Source: Tetragenococcus halophilus subsp. flandriensis (GTDB lineage: Bacteria; Bacillota; Bacilli; Lactobacillales; Enterococcaceae). From it: a DNA stretch of 53,894 nt. Positions 8,658 to 16,431 of this stretch are shown one piece after another. The translations under genes and the position numbers were made by a program. Below the pieces are notes generated by a model that was given only the letters and a program-made list of their open reading frames with translations, did no database searches and had not been told where the DNA came from. Within the stretch, counting starts at the first letter, position 1. Every line of letters begins with the position of its first letter. The stretch spans positions 1 to 53,894 of the forward strand of contig NZ_BSUG01000076.1 in assembly GCF_030161475.1 (NCBI RefSeq), in the 5' to 3' direction.

Positions 8658-9448
8658 CTCCTCACTAAATCATAAGAAAGAATAAATGGTTTTTGGTTTT
8701 TCTTTGAAAGCACAACTTCTGGTCGAATATCAAATAGTTCTAATAAACGTTCTGCTGTGAACACTTCTTGCGGTTCCCCTTTTAATAATAACTGACCTTG
8801 TTTTAGCCCGATGATATAATCTGAAAATTGCGCCGCGTGATTTAAATCATGAATCGTCATTAAAATCGTTTTACCTTGTCTATTAATATCTTCTAATAGA
8901 TAAAGAATTTCCAACTGATGAGCAGGATCCAAAGAAGAAATAGGTTCATCCAAAATTAAAATATCCGTATCTTGGGCCAAGGCCATAGCAATCCAAACAC
9001 GTTGCTGTTGCCCTCCGGATAAGGTATTTAATGTCCGTTGTTTTAATTCCAACAAACCGGTTACTTCCAATGCCCATTGAATCAATTCGTGGTCTTCTTT
9101 TTGCAAACCAGCAAAACTCTTCTGATAAGGAAAACGACCATAAGCGACGATTTCCGCTACACTCAATCCATTTATTACATTATTTTTTTGCGACAAAGAA
9201 GCAATTTTTTTTGCCACGGATTTAGTATTTAGCGTATTAATATCTTCTCCGTTGATGTGGACGCTTCCATTTTCAGGCAATAAAATTCGTGCCAATGTTT
9301 TAAGCAGCGTCGTTTTTCCGCTTCCATTTGGACCAATCATACTTGTGATTTTTTTGGCAGGAATTTCTATATTTATATCTTTTAAAACGATCTTTTTTTC
9401 ATACCCGCAATAAAGGCTATTTGTCGCTAATTTTGTCATAAACCTCAC
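8654..9448 (-). CDS. iron-siderophore ABC transporter ATP-binding protein (FhuC/FepC type)
   Basis: A 264-aa ABC ATPase. Walker A is GPNGSGKTT (about residues 39-47), the signature is LSGGQQQR (143-150), Walker B is ILILDEP (163-169), and the H-loop is in MTIHDLNHA. The LSVAEIVAYGRFPYQ segment is typical of the FecE/FhuC import subfamily. The start is uncertain. GTG 9448 has only a weak purine stretch upstream, while ATG 9439 has GTGAGG but a spacing of just 3 bases; the difference is three residues. It is the first gene of the minus-strand iron operon, transcribed from the promoter at 9478-9506 and divergent from the lipoprotein gene. Confidence 0.92.
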   Translation of the reverse strand: MRFMTKLATNSLYCGYEKKIVLKDINIEIPAKKITSMIGPNGSGKTTLLKTLARILLPENGSVHINGEDINTLNTKSVAKKIASLSQKNNVINGLSVAEIVAYGRFPYQKSFAGLQKEDHELIQWALEVTGLLELKQRTLNTLSGGQQQRVWIAMALAQDTDILILDEPISSLDPAHQLEILYLLEDINRQGKTILMTIHDLNHAAQFSDYIIGLKQGQLLLKGEPQEVFTAERLLELFDIRPEVVLSKKNQKPFILSYDLVRS

Positions 9449-9477
9449 TCATTTCTTTCTAGTGATAACTCTTCTCA

Positions 9478-9506
9478 ATTATCTCTTTTTCTAACGACTT
9501 CGTCAA
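9478..9506 (-). promoter_or_regulatory. promoter of the iron ABC operon
   Basis: On the minus strand TTGACG (9501-9506), a 17-bp spacer and GATAAT (9478-9483). The -10 box is the first half of a Fur-like dyad, GATAAT then 8 bases then GTTATC (9464-9483), so iron repression of this side is likely too, though this dyad is less perfect than the one at 9581. Confidence 0.65.
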
Positions 9507-9545
9507 CCTCTGAACAAAAAAATTTTTGCTTTAACTAAAACTTTG

Positions 9546-9574
9546 TTGACTTCTGATAGATCATTTGTGATAAT
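9546..9574 (+). promoter_or_regulatory. promoter of the iron-binding lipoprotein gene
   Basis: TTGACT (9546-9551), a 17-bp spacer and GATAAT (9569-9574), with the nearby TGTGATAAT giving some extended -10 character. Transcription should start at about 9581, inside the Fur box. Confidence 0.7.
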
Positions 9575-9580
9575 ATTAAC

Positions 9581-9595
9581 TGATAACGGTTATCA
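9581..9595. promoter_or_regulatory. Fur box
   Basis: TGATAACGGTTATCA is a perfect 7-1-7 palindrome. It differs from the Gram-positive Fur consensus TGATAATNATTATCA at only two positions. It sits at the expected transcription start of the lipoprotein gene, so iron-bound Fur would block initiation. It supports iron as the transported metal. Confidence 0.82.
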
Positions 9596-9617
9596 TTTGT
9601 AAAAAAGGAGAAAAATT

Positions 9618-10556
9618 ATGATGAAAAGGTTTCTACCGCTCACTATGTTATGTCTATCTACTGTTTTTTTAGTTTCTTGTGAAAATTCGAACTCAGCAGC
9701 CGACTCAAACTCTGATACTGAAAAGCAAACTCGGACTTTAACAGATGCCCAGGATAACGAAGTCGAAATTCCTGATCAACCCGAAAGAATTATTGCTCCT
9801 TATTTAGAAGATTACTTAATCGCTTTGGATGAAAAACCAGTGGCACAATGGACAGTCGGAGAAGGTCAAATCCAAGAATATCTACAAGACGATTTGGAAG
9901 ATCTTCCGACCATTAATTTTGACCTTCCTTATGAAGATGTATTAAATTTTGAACCAGACTTATTACTTATTGAATCAGATGCTACTGTCGAAGGTGGTAA
10001 GTATGAAGAATATGAAAAAATCGCGCCCACTTATGTTGTAAAAAATGGCGAAGATGTACCATGGGAAGAGCGTTTGGAAGACCTAGGACAAGTATTTGAT
10101 AAAGAAGAACAAGCGCAAGAAGTTGAAGAAAATTATCAAAATGAGGTTGAAGCAACACAAGAGGAACTACAAGATGAAATTGACGGCAATTCTGTGGCTG
10201 TTATTTGGGTTACCAATAACTCAGCCTTTATGGTGGCTGAAGACCGGTCAAGCGGAAGATTATTATACGAAGATTTAGGCTTTGAAGTGCCCGAATTAAC
10301 ACAAGAAATTTCTGAAGACGCCGAAGCTGACTGGACCCAAGTTTCTTTGGAAAGCTTATCACAATTGGATGCTGATTATCTTTTCTTGGTAAATAGCGAT
10401 GAAGGTGCTGAAATGTTTGACGACCCTTTGTGGAATAATATTCCTGCAGTAGAAAATGATCAGCTATTTGAATTTGGTCCAGATAGCAGCTGGCTTTATA
10501 ACGGCCCTATCGCCTACACTCAGATGTTAGAAGATGTTAAAGAATCACTAGAATAA
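9618..10556 (+). CDS. iron-siderophore ABC transporter substrate-binding lipoprotein
   Basis: A 312-aa lipoprotein. The signal peptide has a KRF start, a hydrophobic core and lipobox LVSC (Cys21), followed by a Ser/Asn/Asp linker, and the protein would be anchored on the outer face of the membrane. The mature part is a class III (FecB/FhuD-like) binding protein, with the domain start RTLTDAQDNEVEIPDQPERI and the pattern NFEPDLLLIES. It is strikingly rich in Asp and Glu, compatible with a salt-loving host. SD AAGGAG lies 7 bases before ATG 9618. It is transcribed divergently from the ATPase/permease operon from a Fur-controlled promoter, so the parts are made together on iron starvation. Confidence 0.9.
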   Translation: MMKRFLPLTMLCLSTVFLVSCENSNSAADSNSDTEKQTRTLTDAQDNEVEIPDQPERIIAPYLEDYLIALDEKPVAQWTVGEGQIQEYLQDDLEDLPTINFDLPYEDVLNFEPDLLLIESDATVEGGKYEEYEKIAPTYVVKNGEDVPWEERLEDLGQVFDKEEQAQEVEENYQNEVEATQEELQDEIDGNSVAVIWVTNNSAFMVAEDRSSGRLLYEDLGFEVPELTQEISEDAEADWTQVSLESLSQLDADYLFLVNSDEGAEMFDDPLWNNIPAVENDQLFEFGPDSSWLYNGPIAYTQMLEDVKESLE

Positions 10557-10567
10557 GTAAATGCTTC

Positions 10568-10605
10568 TTAGCTCCAATATTTATAGACATTGGGGCTAAC
10601 TTTCT
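10568..10605 (+). terminator. terminator of the binding-protein gene
   Basis: The stem TTAGCTCCAAT/ATTGGGGCTAA has a 10-nt loop followed by CTTTCTT. A second hairpin (CCACCAAT/ATTGGTGG, 10613-10637) follows at once without a T-run. The rest of 10640-10750 is A/T-rich and shows nothing I can name. Confidence 0.65.
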
Positions 10606-10752
10606 TAATATCCCACCAATTGATAAATTATTGGTGGAAAACTTAAAAAACTGCCTCCAATAAGTTGCAATTTAAGTAGTAACTTTTTTGATTTCAACAA
10701 ATCAATCCTTTTACACAAATTTTTAAAGCTTCAAAATGATCTATTACCTTAT

Positions 10753-10790
10753 AAAAAACGATGCCTTTTACAGTGAAGGCATCGTTTTTT
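10753..10790. terminator. bidirectional terminator after the epimerase gene
   Basis: The perfect 15-bp stem AAAAAACGATGCCTT/AAGGCATCGTTTTTT has an 8-nt loop and lies directly before the stop codon of the minus-strand epimerase gene. Confidence 0.9.
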
Positions 10791-10792
10791 GC

Positions 10793-11467
10793 TCATCTAT
10801 AACGATCAATTGTTTGTCGAATCTGTTCAATTCGCTGCTGATAAGTTTCAGCAGCATTGTTTTGAAATAAAGCCGAAGTTCCTAAAACAAAAATATCAGG
10901 CATTATTGTTTTCATCCAGGAAATGGTTTGTGCATTGATATTTCCGTCTACTTCTATTCGCGTTTTCAATCCCCTTTGAGATAAAACATCTTTAAGCTGA
11001 CGTAATTTCTCTAAGGTTTCTTTACGAAAATCTTGTCCGGAAAAGCCAGTGGGTACAGTCATTAACAAAATCTGATCGACTTCTGCTATGTAAGGCAAAA
11101 CATCCTCCACAGGGGTAGCCGGATTAAAGGCTAGTGAAGCTTGAATACCATATTTTTTCAAACGGTTAATGAGAAGAATTGGATTGGCTGCTGCCTCAAC
11201 ATGAAAAGAGATGGTTGCAGGTTGTAAAAAACGAAACATTTCAATATATTTTTCCGGCATTTCAGTTGCTAAATGAATATCAAAGGCTAGTGATGTTTTC
11301 TTTTGCACGCTTGCCATCCACTCGGGTCCTAATGCTAAATTATCAACAAATACACCATCCATCACATCTAGATGTAATAAATCACAACCTGCTTGTTCCA
11401 AATACTCTAACTCTTTTTGAATATTTAACATATCTGCACACATCAATGAAGCTGCAATTTTTTCCAA
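10793..11467 (-). CDS. ribulose-phosphate 3-epimerase family protein (Rpe/AlsE-like)
   Basis: A 224-aa TIM-barrel epimerase with the family blocks IAASLMCADMLNI, LLHLDVMDGVFVDNLALGP (metal-binding H and catalytic D), IHLATEMPEKYI, and IEVDGNINAQTI (catalytic second Asp). These enzymes epimerise C3 of ribulose-5-P or of allulose-6-P. Sequence drift in the substrate loop and the neighbouring ROK kinase gene make an AlsE-like sugar-phosphate role more likely than the housekeeping Rpe; this is inference. Translation starts at TTG 11467 behind GGAGAGG. The gene follows the kinase gene after about 33 bp on the same strand, so they form a small operon. No transporter is attached. Confidence 0.83.
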   Translation of the reverse strand: MEKIAASLMCADMLNIQKELEYLEQAGCDLLHLDVMDGVFVDNLALGPEWMASVQKKTSLAFDIHLATEMPEKYIEMFRFLQPATISFHVEAAANPILLINRLKKYGIQASLAFNPATPVEDVLPYIAEVDQILLMTVPTGFSGQDFRKETLEKLRQLKDVLSQRGLKTRIEVDGNINAQTISWMKTIMPDIFVLGTSALFQNNAAETYQQRIEQIRQTIDRYR

Positions 11468-11500
11468 TATTAGCCTCTCCTTTAATGAACGTTTATCTAA

Positions 11501-12406
11501 CTATTTCTCTTCTTTATTTAAAGTGATTTTCGAACTATAAACAGCGCCGATAATTCCCGCTTCATTTTCAAATTTTGCCGGAACAATTTCAGGAAAATCC
11601 ATATCAACAAGCGCACTATGTTCATTTTGTAATTGTTTATAAGACCTCTGCAACTCTTTTAAAAAGGTTTTATTGGCGCTAATTCCGCCGCCAATGACAA
11701 CCATTGCAGGATCAAATACAACTGCAACATTCAAAATCCCTTGCGCTAGCTTGCGATGAAATTTAGCTAATACGGTTTTTGCTAGATATTCACCCTCTTC
11801 AGCACGATCATAGATCACACGAGCATCATCGATTTTCTCGCCAGATTTTAAGTTATAAATCCGCAGTAAACCAATGATTGTAGCTGCTTGTAGATTCATA
11901 GTGCTTAAATTCAAATCATCTTGATTATCATCTAAAAGCATCCAACCAAATTCACCAGCCCGCGCGTGAGCACCACGATAAATCTCATTATTAACAACTA
12001 AACAACCCCCTATACCTGTCCCAACCACTAAACTAAGATAGTTCGCAACGCCTTGAGCTGCACCGCCCCATTTTTCCGCTATTGAAGCTGCATTTGCATC
12101 GTTTTCTACATGGACAAATAACCCTGTGCGTTTAGCGATTTCTTCTTTAATATTAATTCCATATAAACACTTAATAGCACCAGCAGTCGTTAAATAACCA
12201 TCTTCTTCAACCACACCGGGGACAGACATACCCACCGCTTTTATCGTATAATTTATTTTATAATCAGAAATAACTTGAACAATATCATCTAAAATTTCTT
12301 CTTTAGTTTTAGGCGTAGGAAAATTTTTCTTATCCTTCATTGCGCCGTCTTCATCTAATAATCCAATTTTAATCGAGCTACCGCCAATATCTACTCCTAT
12401 ATACAT
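11501..12406 (-). CDS. ROK-family sugar kinase without the zinc motif
   Basis: About 301 aa of the ROK family, with N-terminal phosphate-binding DIGGSSIKIGLLDEDG, ENDANAASIAEKWGG (catalytic Asp in NDAN), VGTGIGGCLVVN and FDPAMVVIGGGIS. The usual zinc signature (CxCGxxGCxE after the GExG helix) is absent; here GEFGWMLLDDNQDD follows instead. Regulator-type ROK proteins have an N-terminal helix-turn-helix, which is missing, so this is a kinase, probably for a hexose such as allose or allulose given the adjacent epimerase. The frame extends to a TTG at 12436, but the SD (GGAAAGGA) lies inside that extension, so ATG 12406 (or GTG 12409) is preferred. Confidence 0.83.
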   Translation of the reverse strand: MYIGVDIGGSSIKIGLLDEDGAMKDKKNFPTPKTKEEILDDIVQVISDYKINYTIKAVGMSVPGVVEEDGYLTTAGAIKCLYGINIKEEIAKRTGLFVHVENDANAASIAEKWGGAAQGVANYLSLVVGTGIGGCLVVNNEIYRGAHARAGEFGWMLLDDNQDDLNLSTMNLQAATIIGLLRIYNLKSGEKIDDARVIYDRAEEGEYLAKTVLAKFHRKLAQGILNVAVVFDPAMVVIGGGISANKTFLKELQRSYKQLQNEHSALVDMDFPEIVPAKFENEAGIIGAVYSSKITLNKEEK

Positions 12407-12575
12407 CACGTGTTTTATCCTTTCCAACTGTTTCAAACGATTTATTTAGATATTCTATAATATTATTATAATGAACATAAATATTATACGCCACTAATTC
12501 TATAATAAACATTGCCAAACTTTCATTTTGTTTATTTTTTAATATATTTACACTTTGACGATTTCTAATCTTTTA

Positions 12576-12591
12576 TTGAAAACGCTTTCTA
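12576..12591. promoter_or_regulatory. cre (CcpA-binding) site before xdhA
   Basis: TTGAAAACGCTTTCTA matches the consensus WTGNAANCGNWNNCWW at every fixed position. Its first six bases can also serve as a -35 (TTGAAA) with TATCCT after 17 bp. CcpA would then block this promoter directly when preferred sugars are present. It could also affect the divergent ROK kinase gene. The rest of 12437-12676 is A/T-rich and shows no gene. Confidence 0.65.
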
Positions 12592-12676
12592 AAAATGCTA
12601 TCCTTAAAGTGAATTTTTAAACAAACGTTAGTAATTTTTATAAATTAATATAAATTCATTAAATGGAGGAAACGAA

Positions 12677-14974
12677 ATGGACAAGCAAAAAATTGTCGGA
12701 AAAGAGGAACAACGCTGGGATGCCATATCAAAAGTTAAAGGACAGGCAAAATTCACGGCAGATTTTTCTTTTCCCAACGCATTACACGGTAAAATTTTAC
12801 ATGCAACGATCGCTCACGGTTTTGTGGAAAGTTATGATATTTCAGAAGCGGAAAAAATGCCTGGTGTAATAAAAATACTATTACCAGAGGACCTACCGCA
12901 AAAACCTTTCGCAACTGCTGGTCACCCTTTTAGTATGGACCCTAAAAAAAGAGATATTGAAGATCGTAACTTACTCACACGCAATGTTCGGGTATATGGT
13001 GATGAAATTGCCGCTGTTGTAGCAAAAACTGATTTAGAAGCTAAAAAAGCGCTAGAAAAAATCAAAGTAAGCTATACAGAATACCCGATTTATCTGACGC
13101 CTAAAGAAGCAATGGCTGAAGATGCGATGCGTATTCACAAGGAACGTGACAATGTAGTAGCTGATACATGTGTAGGTATTGGTGACATTAAAAAGGGGCT
13201 AGAAGAAGCAGACTATATTTTAAACGAAAGTTTTTCAACCTCAGTCCAACAACACGTTCATATGGAAAATCAGGTTGCTGTTGCTTATCAGAGTGAAGAT
13301 CAACGTTGGGAATGTTTGAGTTCTACCCAAATCCCCTATATTTGCCGGCGCATTATTGCGCAAGCTTTAGAGATCTCTTGGTCTAAAATTCGTGTGAAAA
13401 AACCATTTATCGGTGGTGGTTTTGGCAATAAGCAAGAAATTACGATCGAGCCAATTACAGTTGCGATGAGTATGGCTTGTGGTGGGCGTCCTGTACAAGT
13501 TACTTTAACTCGCGAAGAATCAATCGCCTTCACTCGTACAAGGCATGCAATTGATTATGATATTTCTATCGGTGTTAAAAAAGATGGTAGCATTTCCGCT
13601 CTTGATTTTAATGTATTTTCCAACCAAGGAGGCTATGCATCACACGGTCATGCCATTGGCGGTAAGGGCGGCACCTTTATTAATGCCCTCTATAAAGCGG
13701 AAAACTTGCGTTACGCTGCCAAAACCGTGTACACAAATATTGCAACAGCTGGTGCAATGCGTGGTTACGGTATACCGCAAGTCATGTTTTCTTTAGAAGC
13801 AATTATCGATGATGCAGCTGAGAAAATTGGTATGGATCCCATTGAATTTAGGTTAAAAAATTGTCGACAAAATAATTTTTACAATACGATCAGTAAAATT
13901 CAGCAATTCGATTTTAATGTTGACCAATGTCTTAAAGAAGGACGTAAAGCTTTTAACTGGGATGAAAAAACAGAAGAAATACAAAATTTTCATAATAAAA
14001 ACAAACAACGCGGCGTAGGCGTGGCCGCTTTTTCTTATGGATCGGGGACTTATCCATTCGGCGGTTTAGAAGCTTCCGGGGCACGAATGACTTTAATGCC
14101 GGATGCTGCTATAAAATTAATGCTGGGCGCAACAGAAATCGGACAAGGCGCTGACACAGCTTTTTCCCAAATGGCAGCTGAAACGATTGGTGTACCTTAT
14201 CAGTGGATCATTCGAGATGCAATGACAGATACCGACATCGATCCTTTTGACACCGGCGCTTATGCTTCCCGACAAACTTATGTTACAGGCTTTGCTGTAC
14301 GCGAAGCAGCAGAAAAAATGCGCGCGGAGATTTTGCTTCGTGCCGCTAAAACTTATGATATTCGTCCAGAACAATTGGATATCGTTAATGGAAAGATTGT
14401 TTATTTGCATAACCAACAAAAAATTGCTGATTTAGCTGATTTAGCGCTGGCTTCTTTTTATGATCTTTCTTCTAGTAAAACGATCGTTACTGAATCAGCT
14501 GTCAATATCCATGATAACTCCTACGCTTCAGGCTGCACCTTCGCTGAAGTTGAAGTAGATAAACAAACAGGTCGTGTTACTTTACTTAGCGTAATGAATG
14601 TACATGACTCAGGGAAAATTATCAACCCTCTTTTAGCTTCAGGACAAATCGAAGGTGGTATGACAATGGGAATAGCTTATGGCCTAAGTGAAGGGATCAC
14701 CTATGATACTAAAGGAAAACCGTTAAATACCGACTTATTAGATTATAAGATCCCTACCACTATGGATTTACCCGATTTAGAACATCTTTTTGTGGAAACA
14801 GAAGATCCAATCGGACCCTACGGTAACAAATCACTTGGTGAAAACCCGCTATGTTCCCCTGCTCCTGCGATTAGAAACGCTGTAAAAAACGCAATAGGTA
14901 TAGGAATCAACACTATTCCATTATCCCCACAACGTGTTTTTGAAGAATTAAATGAGGAGGTAAAACATGTTTGA
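12677..14974 (+). CDS. xdhA: xanthine dehydrogenase, molybdopterin-binding subunit
   Basis: A 765-aa large subunit of the xanthine oxidase family (E. coli XdhA is about 750 aa). It hydroxylates the purine ring at a molybdenum centre, taking hypoxanthine/xanthine to urate. Visible are the N-terminal a/b hammerhead (DAISKVKGQAKFTADF), the cofactor loops IGGGFGNKQE, AGAMRGYGIPQ and GATEIGQGADTAFSQ, and the C-terminal GPYGNKSLGENP with the catalytic-glutamate segment (family G-x-G-E). SD TGGAGG precedes ATG 12677. It is first of four plus-strand genes and overlaps the FAD subunit gene by 8 bp. No molybdenum-cofactor synthesis gene and no cofactor-inserting XdhC-type chaperone lies in the window. 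Another purine or aldehyde substrate is possible. Confidence 0.9.
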   Translation: MDKQKIVGKEEQRWDAISKVKGQAKFTADFSFPNALHGKILHATIAHGFVESYDISEAEKMPGVIKILLPEDLPQKPFATAGHPFSMDPKKRDIEDRNLLTRNVRVYGDEIAAVVAKTDLEAKKALEKIKVSYTEYPIYLTPKEAMAEDAMRIHKERDNVVADTCVGIGDIKKGLEEADYILNESFSTSVQQHVHMENQVAVAYQSEDQRWECLSSTQIPYICRRIIAQALEISWSKIRVKKPFIGGGFGNKQEITIEPITVAMSMACGGRPVQVTLTREESIAFTRTRHAIDYDISIGVKKDGSISALDFNVFSNQGGYASHGHAIGGKGGTFINALYKAENLRYAAKTVYTNIATAGAMRGYGIPQVMFSLEAIIDDAAEKIGMDPIEFRLKNCRQNNFYNTISKIQQFDFNVDQCLKEGRKAFNWDEKTEEIQNFHNKNKQRGVGVAAFSYGSGTYPFGGLEASGARMTLMPDAAIKLMLGATEIGQGADTAFSQMAAETIGVPYQWIIRDAMTDTDIDPFDTGAYASRQTYVTGFAVREAAEKMRAEILLRAAKTYDIRPEQLDIVNGKIVYLHNQQKIADLADLALASFYDLSSSKTIVTESAVNIHDNSYASGCTFAEVEVDKQTGRVTLLSVMNVHDSGKIINPLLASGQIEGGMTMGIAYGLSEGITYDTKGKPLNTDLLDYKIPTTMDLPDLEHLFVETEDPIGPYGNKSLGENPLCSPAPAIRNAVKNAIGIGINTIPLSPQRVFEELNEEVKHV

Positions 14975-15839
14975 TATTGTAGGTTATCATGAAGCAAAAA
15001 GCTTAGAAGAGGTCTTTCAAATAACAAAGAAGGAAGAGGACGCCCGTATAGTCGCTGGTGGGACTGATGTTTTAATCAAAGCAAGAGAAGGAAATGAAGA
15101 TTTTGCCGGACACTCTTTGGTCGGTATTACACAAATCACTGAAATGCACGATATTTATTTAGATACGAATGAAACACTGGTGATTGGTGCATTAAATACC
15201 TTTACAGAAATAGAAAAAAGTCCTTTAGTAAATAAACATACGCCAATGCTAAGTCAAGCAGTATCGCTTGTGGGTGGTCCACAAACAAGACATGTAGGTA
15301 CTATTGGTGGAAATATTTGTAATGGGGCAACCTCTGCAGACAGCGCACCTAGCCTTTTTGCTTACAACGCTCTATTGGAAATCCATTCTGTTAGTGGTGT
15401 GAAAAATGTTCCTATCGCCGACTTTTATAAGGGCGCTGGATGGGTAGATTTAACTCCAGGTGAAATACTCGTTAATATAAAAATCACCAAAGAAAACTAC
15501 GAAGCTTACTTGGGCAATTATACCAAATTTGCGCAACGTCATGCTTTAGATATTGCTAATCTTAGTTGTGCAACACTTATAAAAGAAAACAATAATTTTA
15601 TAGAAGACCTTAGAATATGTTTTGGCGTTGCTGGTCCTACGCCAAGACGCATGCAAAGTGCAGAAAATTATGCTAAAGGCAAAAAAATTTCCGATGACAT
15701 ACTTCAACAAATTGGAGTTAAATGTTTAGAAGATGTTCGTACACGCAATTCTTGGCGAGCATCAAAGGAATATCGTGATCATTTAGTTACAATTTTACCT
15801 GGTCGTAATATTGTTAGCGCCTTAAATCCAAACATTTAA
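14967..15839 (+). CDS. xdhB: xanthine dehydrogenase, FAD-binding subunit
   Basis: A 290-aa protein of the CoxM/XdhB family that carries electrons from the iron-sulphur subunit to NAD+ through FAD. The FAD-binding blocks are clear: [16 protein letters not shown] near residue 30, then [19 protein letters not shown] and [14 protein letters not shown] near residues 105-135. The C-terminal CO dehydrogenase flavoprotein domain begins around residue 180. The start ATG has AGGAGG eight bases upstream, inside the 3' end of xdhA. The 8-bp overlap points to coupled translation and equal subunit amounts. Confidence 0.92.
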   Translation: MFDIVGYHEAKSLEEVFQITKKEEDARIVAGGTDVLIKAREGNEDFAGHSLVGITQITEMHDIYLDTNETLVIGALNTFTEIEKSPLVNKHTPMLSQAVSLVGGPQTRHVGTIGGNICNGATSADSAPSLFAYNALLEIHSVSGVKNVPIADFYKGAGWVDLTPGEILVNIKITKENYEAYLGNYTKFAQRHALDIANLSCATLIKENNNFIEDLRICFGVAGPTPRRMQSAENYAKGKKISDDILQQIGVKCLEDVRTRNSWRASKEYRDHLVTILPGRNIVSALNPNI

Positions 15840-15898
15840 GCAATTCTCTAATTATTTTTTTCCATTTTTATTGCAAGCAGAAAGAAAGGAGTTCTACA

Positions 15899-16396
15899 AT
15901 GAACAAAGAAATTCGTTTCTTATTAAATAACGAAGAAATATCTTGTATGGTTGATATTAGAAAAAGTTTACTGGAGGTGCTGCGGGAAAACTTTTCACTA
16001 ACAGGAACAAAAGAAGGTTGTAGTGTCGGTGAATGTGGTGCCTGTACTGTACTTGTTGAAGGACAAACTGTCGACTCTTGTATCTATTTAGCCGCATGGG
16101 CTGACGGAAAATCTATTACAACCATTGAAGGAATGGAAAATATCGATGGATCATTATCAGATATTCAGCAAGAATTTATTGATTCTGGTGCTGTCCAATG
16201 CGGATTCTGTATTCCAGGAATGATTCTTTCTAGTCACGAACTTTTAGAAGATAATGATCAGTTGACAAGAAATGAAATTCGTCGTGGCATTTCAGGTAAT
16301 ATGTGCCGTTGTACTGGCTACCAAAAGATTATTGGTGCCGTAGAAAAGACCGTGGAAAGAAGATCAGCTAACAAAAAAGTTAGCTCTAGTAACTAA
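15899..16396 (+). CDS. xdhC: xanthine dehydrogenase, [2Fe-2S] subunit
   Basis: A 165-aa small subunit with two [2Fe-2S] clusters. The N-terminal plant-ferredoxin-type cluster uses Cys41, Cys46, Cys49 and Cys61 ([16 protein letters not shown] and SC). The C-terminal helical domain binds the second cluster through CGFCIPGM and CRCTGY. It relays electrons from the molybdenum subunit to the FAD subunit. The symbol follows the E. coli structural-subunit naming and is not the cofactor chaperone also called XdhC. SD AAAGGAG lies before ATG 15899. All eight cluster cysteines are present, so the protein looks functional. Confidence 0.93.
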   Translation: MNKEIRFLLNNEEISCMVDIRKSLLEVLRENFSLTGTKEGCSVGECGACTVLVEGQTVDSCIYLAAWADGKSITTIEGMENIDGSLSDIQQEFIDSGAVQCGFCIPGMILSSHELLEDNDQLTRNEIRRGISGNMCRCTGYQKIIGAVEKTVERRSANKKVSSSN

Positions 16397-16431
16397 ATTC
16401 AATATATTGATATAAAGGAGTGAATATTTGA

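Noticed and set aside
14117-14435. ORFs antisense to, or out of frame in, xdhA
   Set aside because: No SD, unnatural composition, and full overlap with a clear coding gene.
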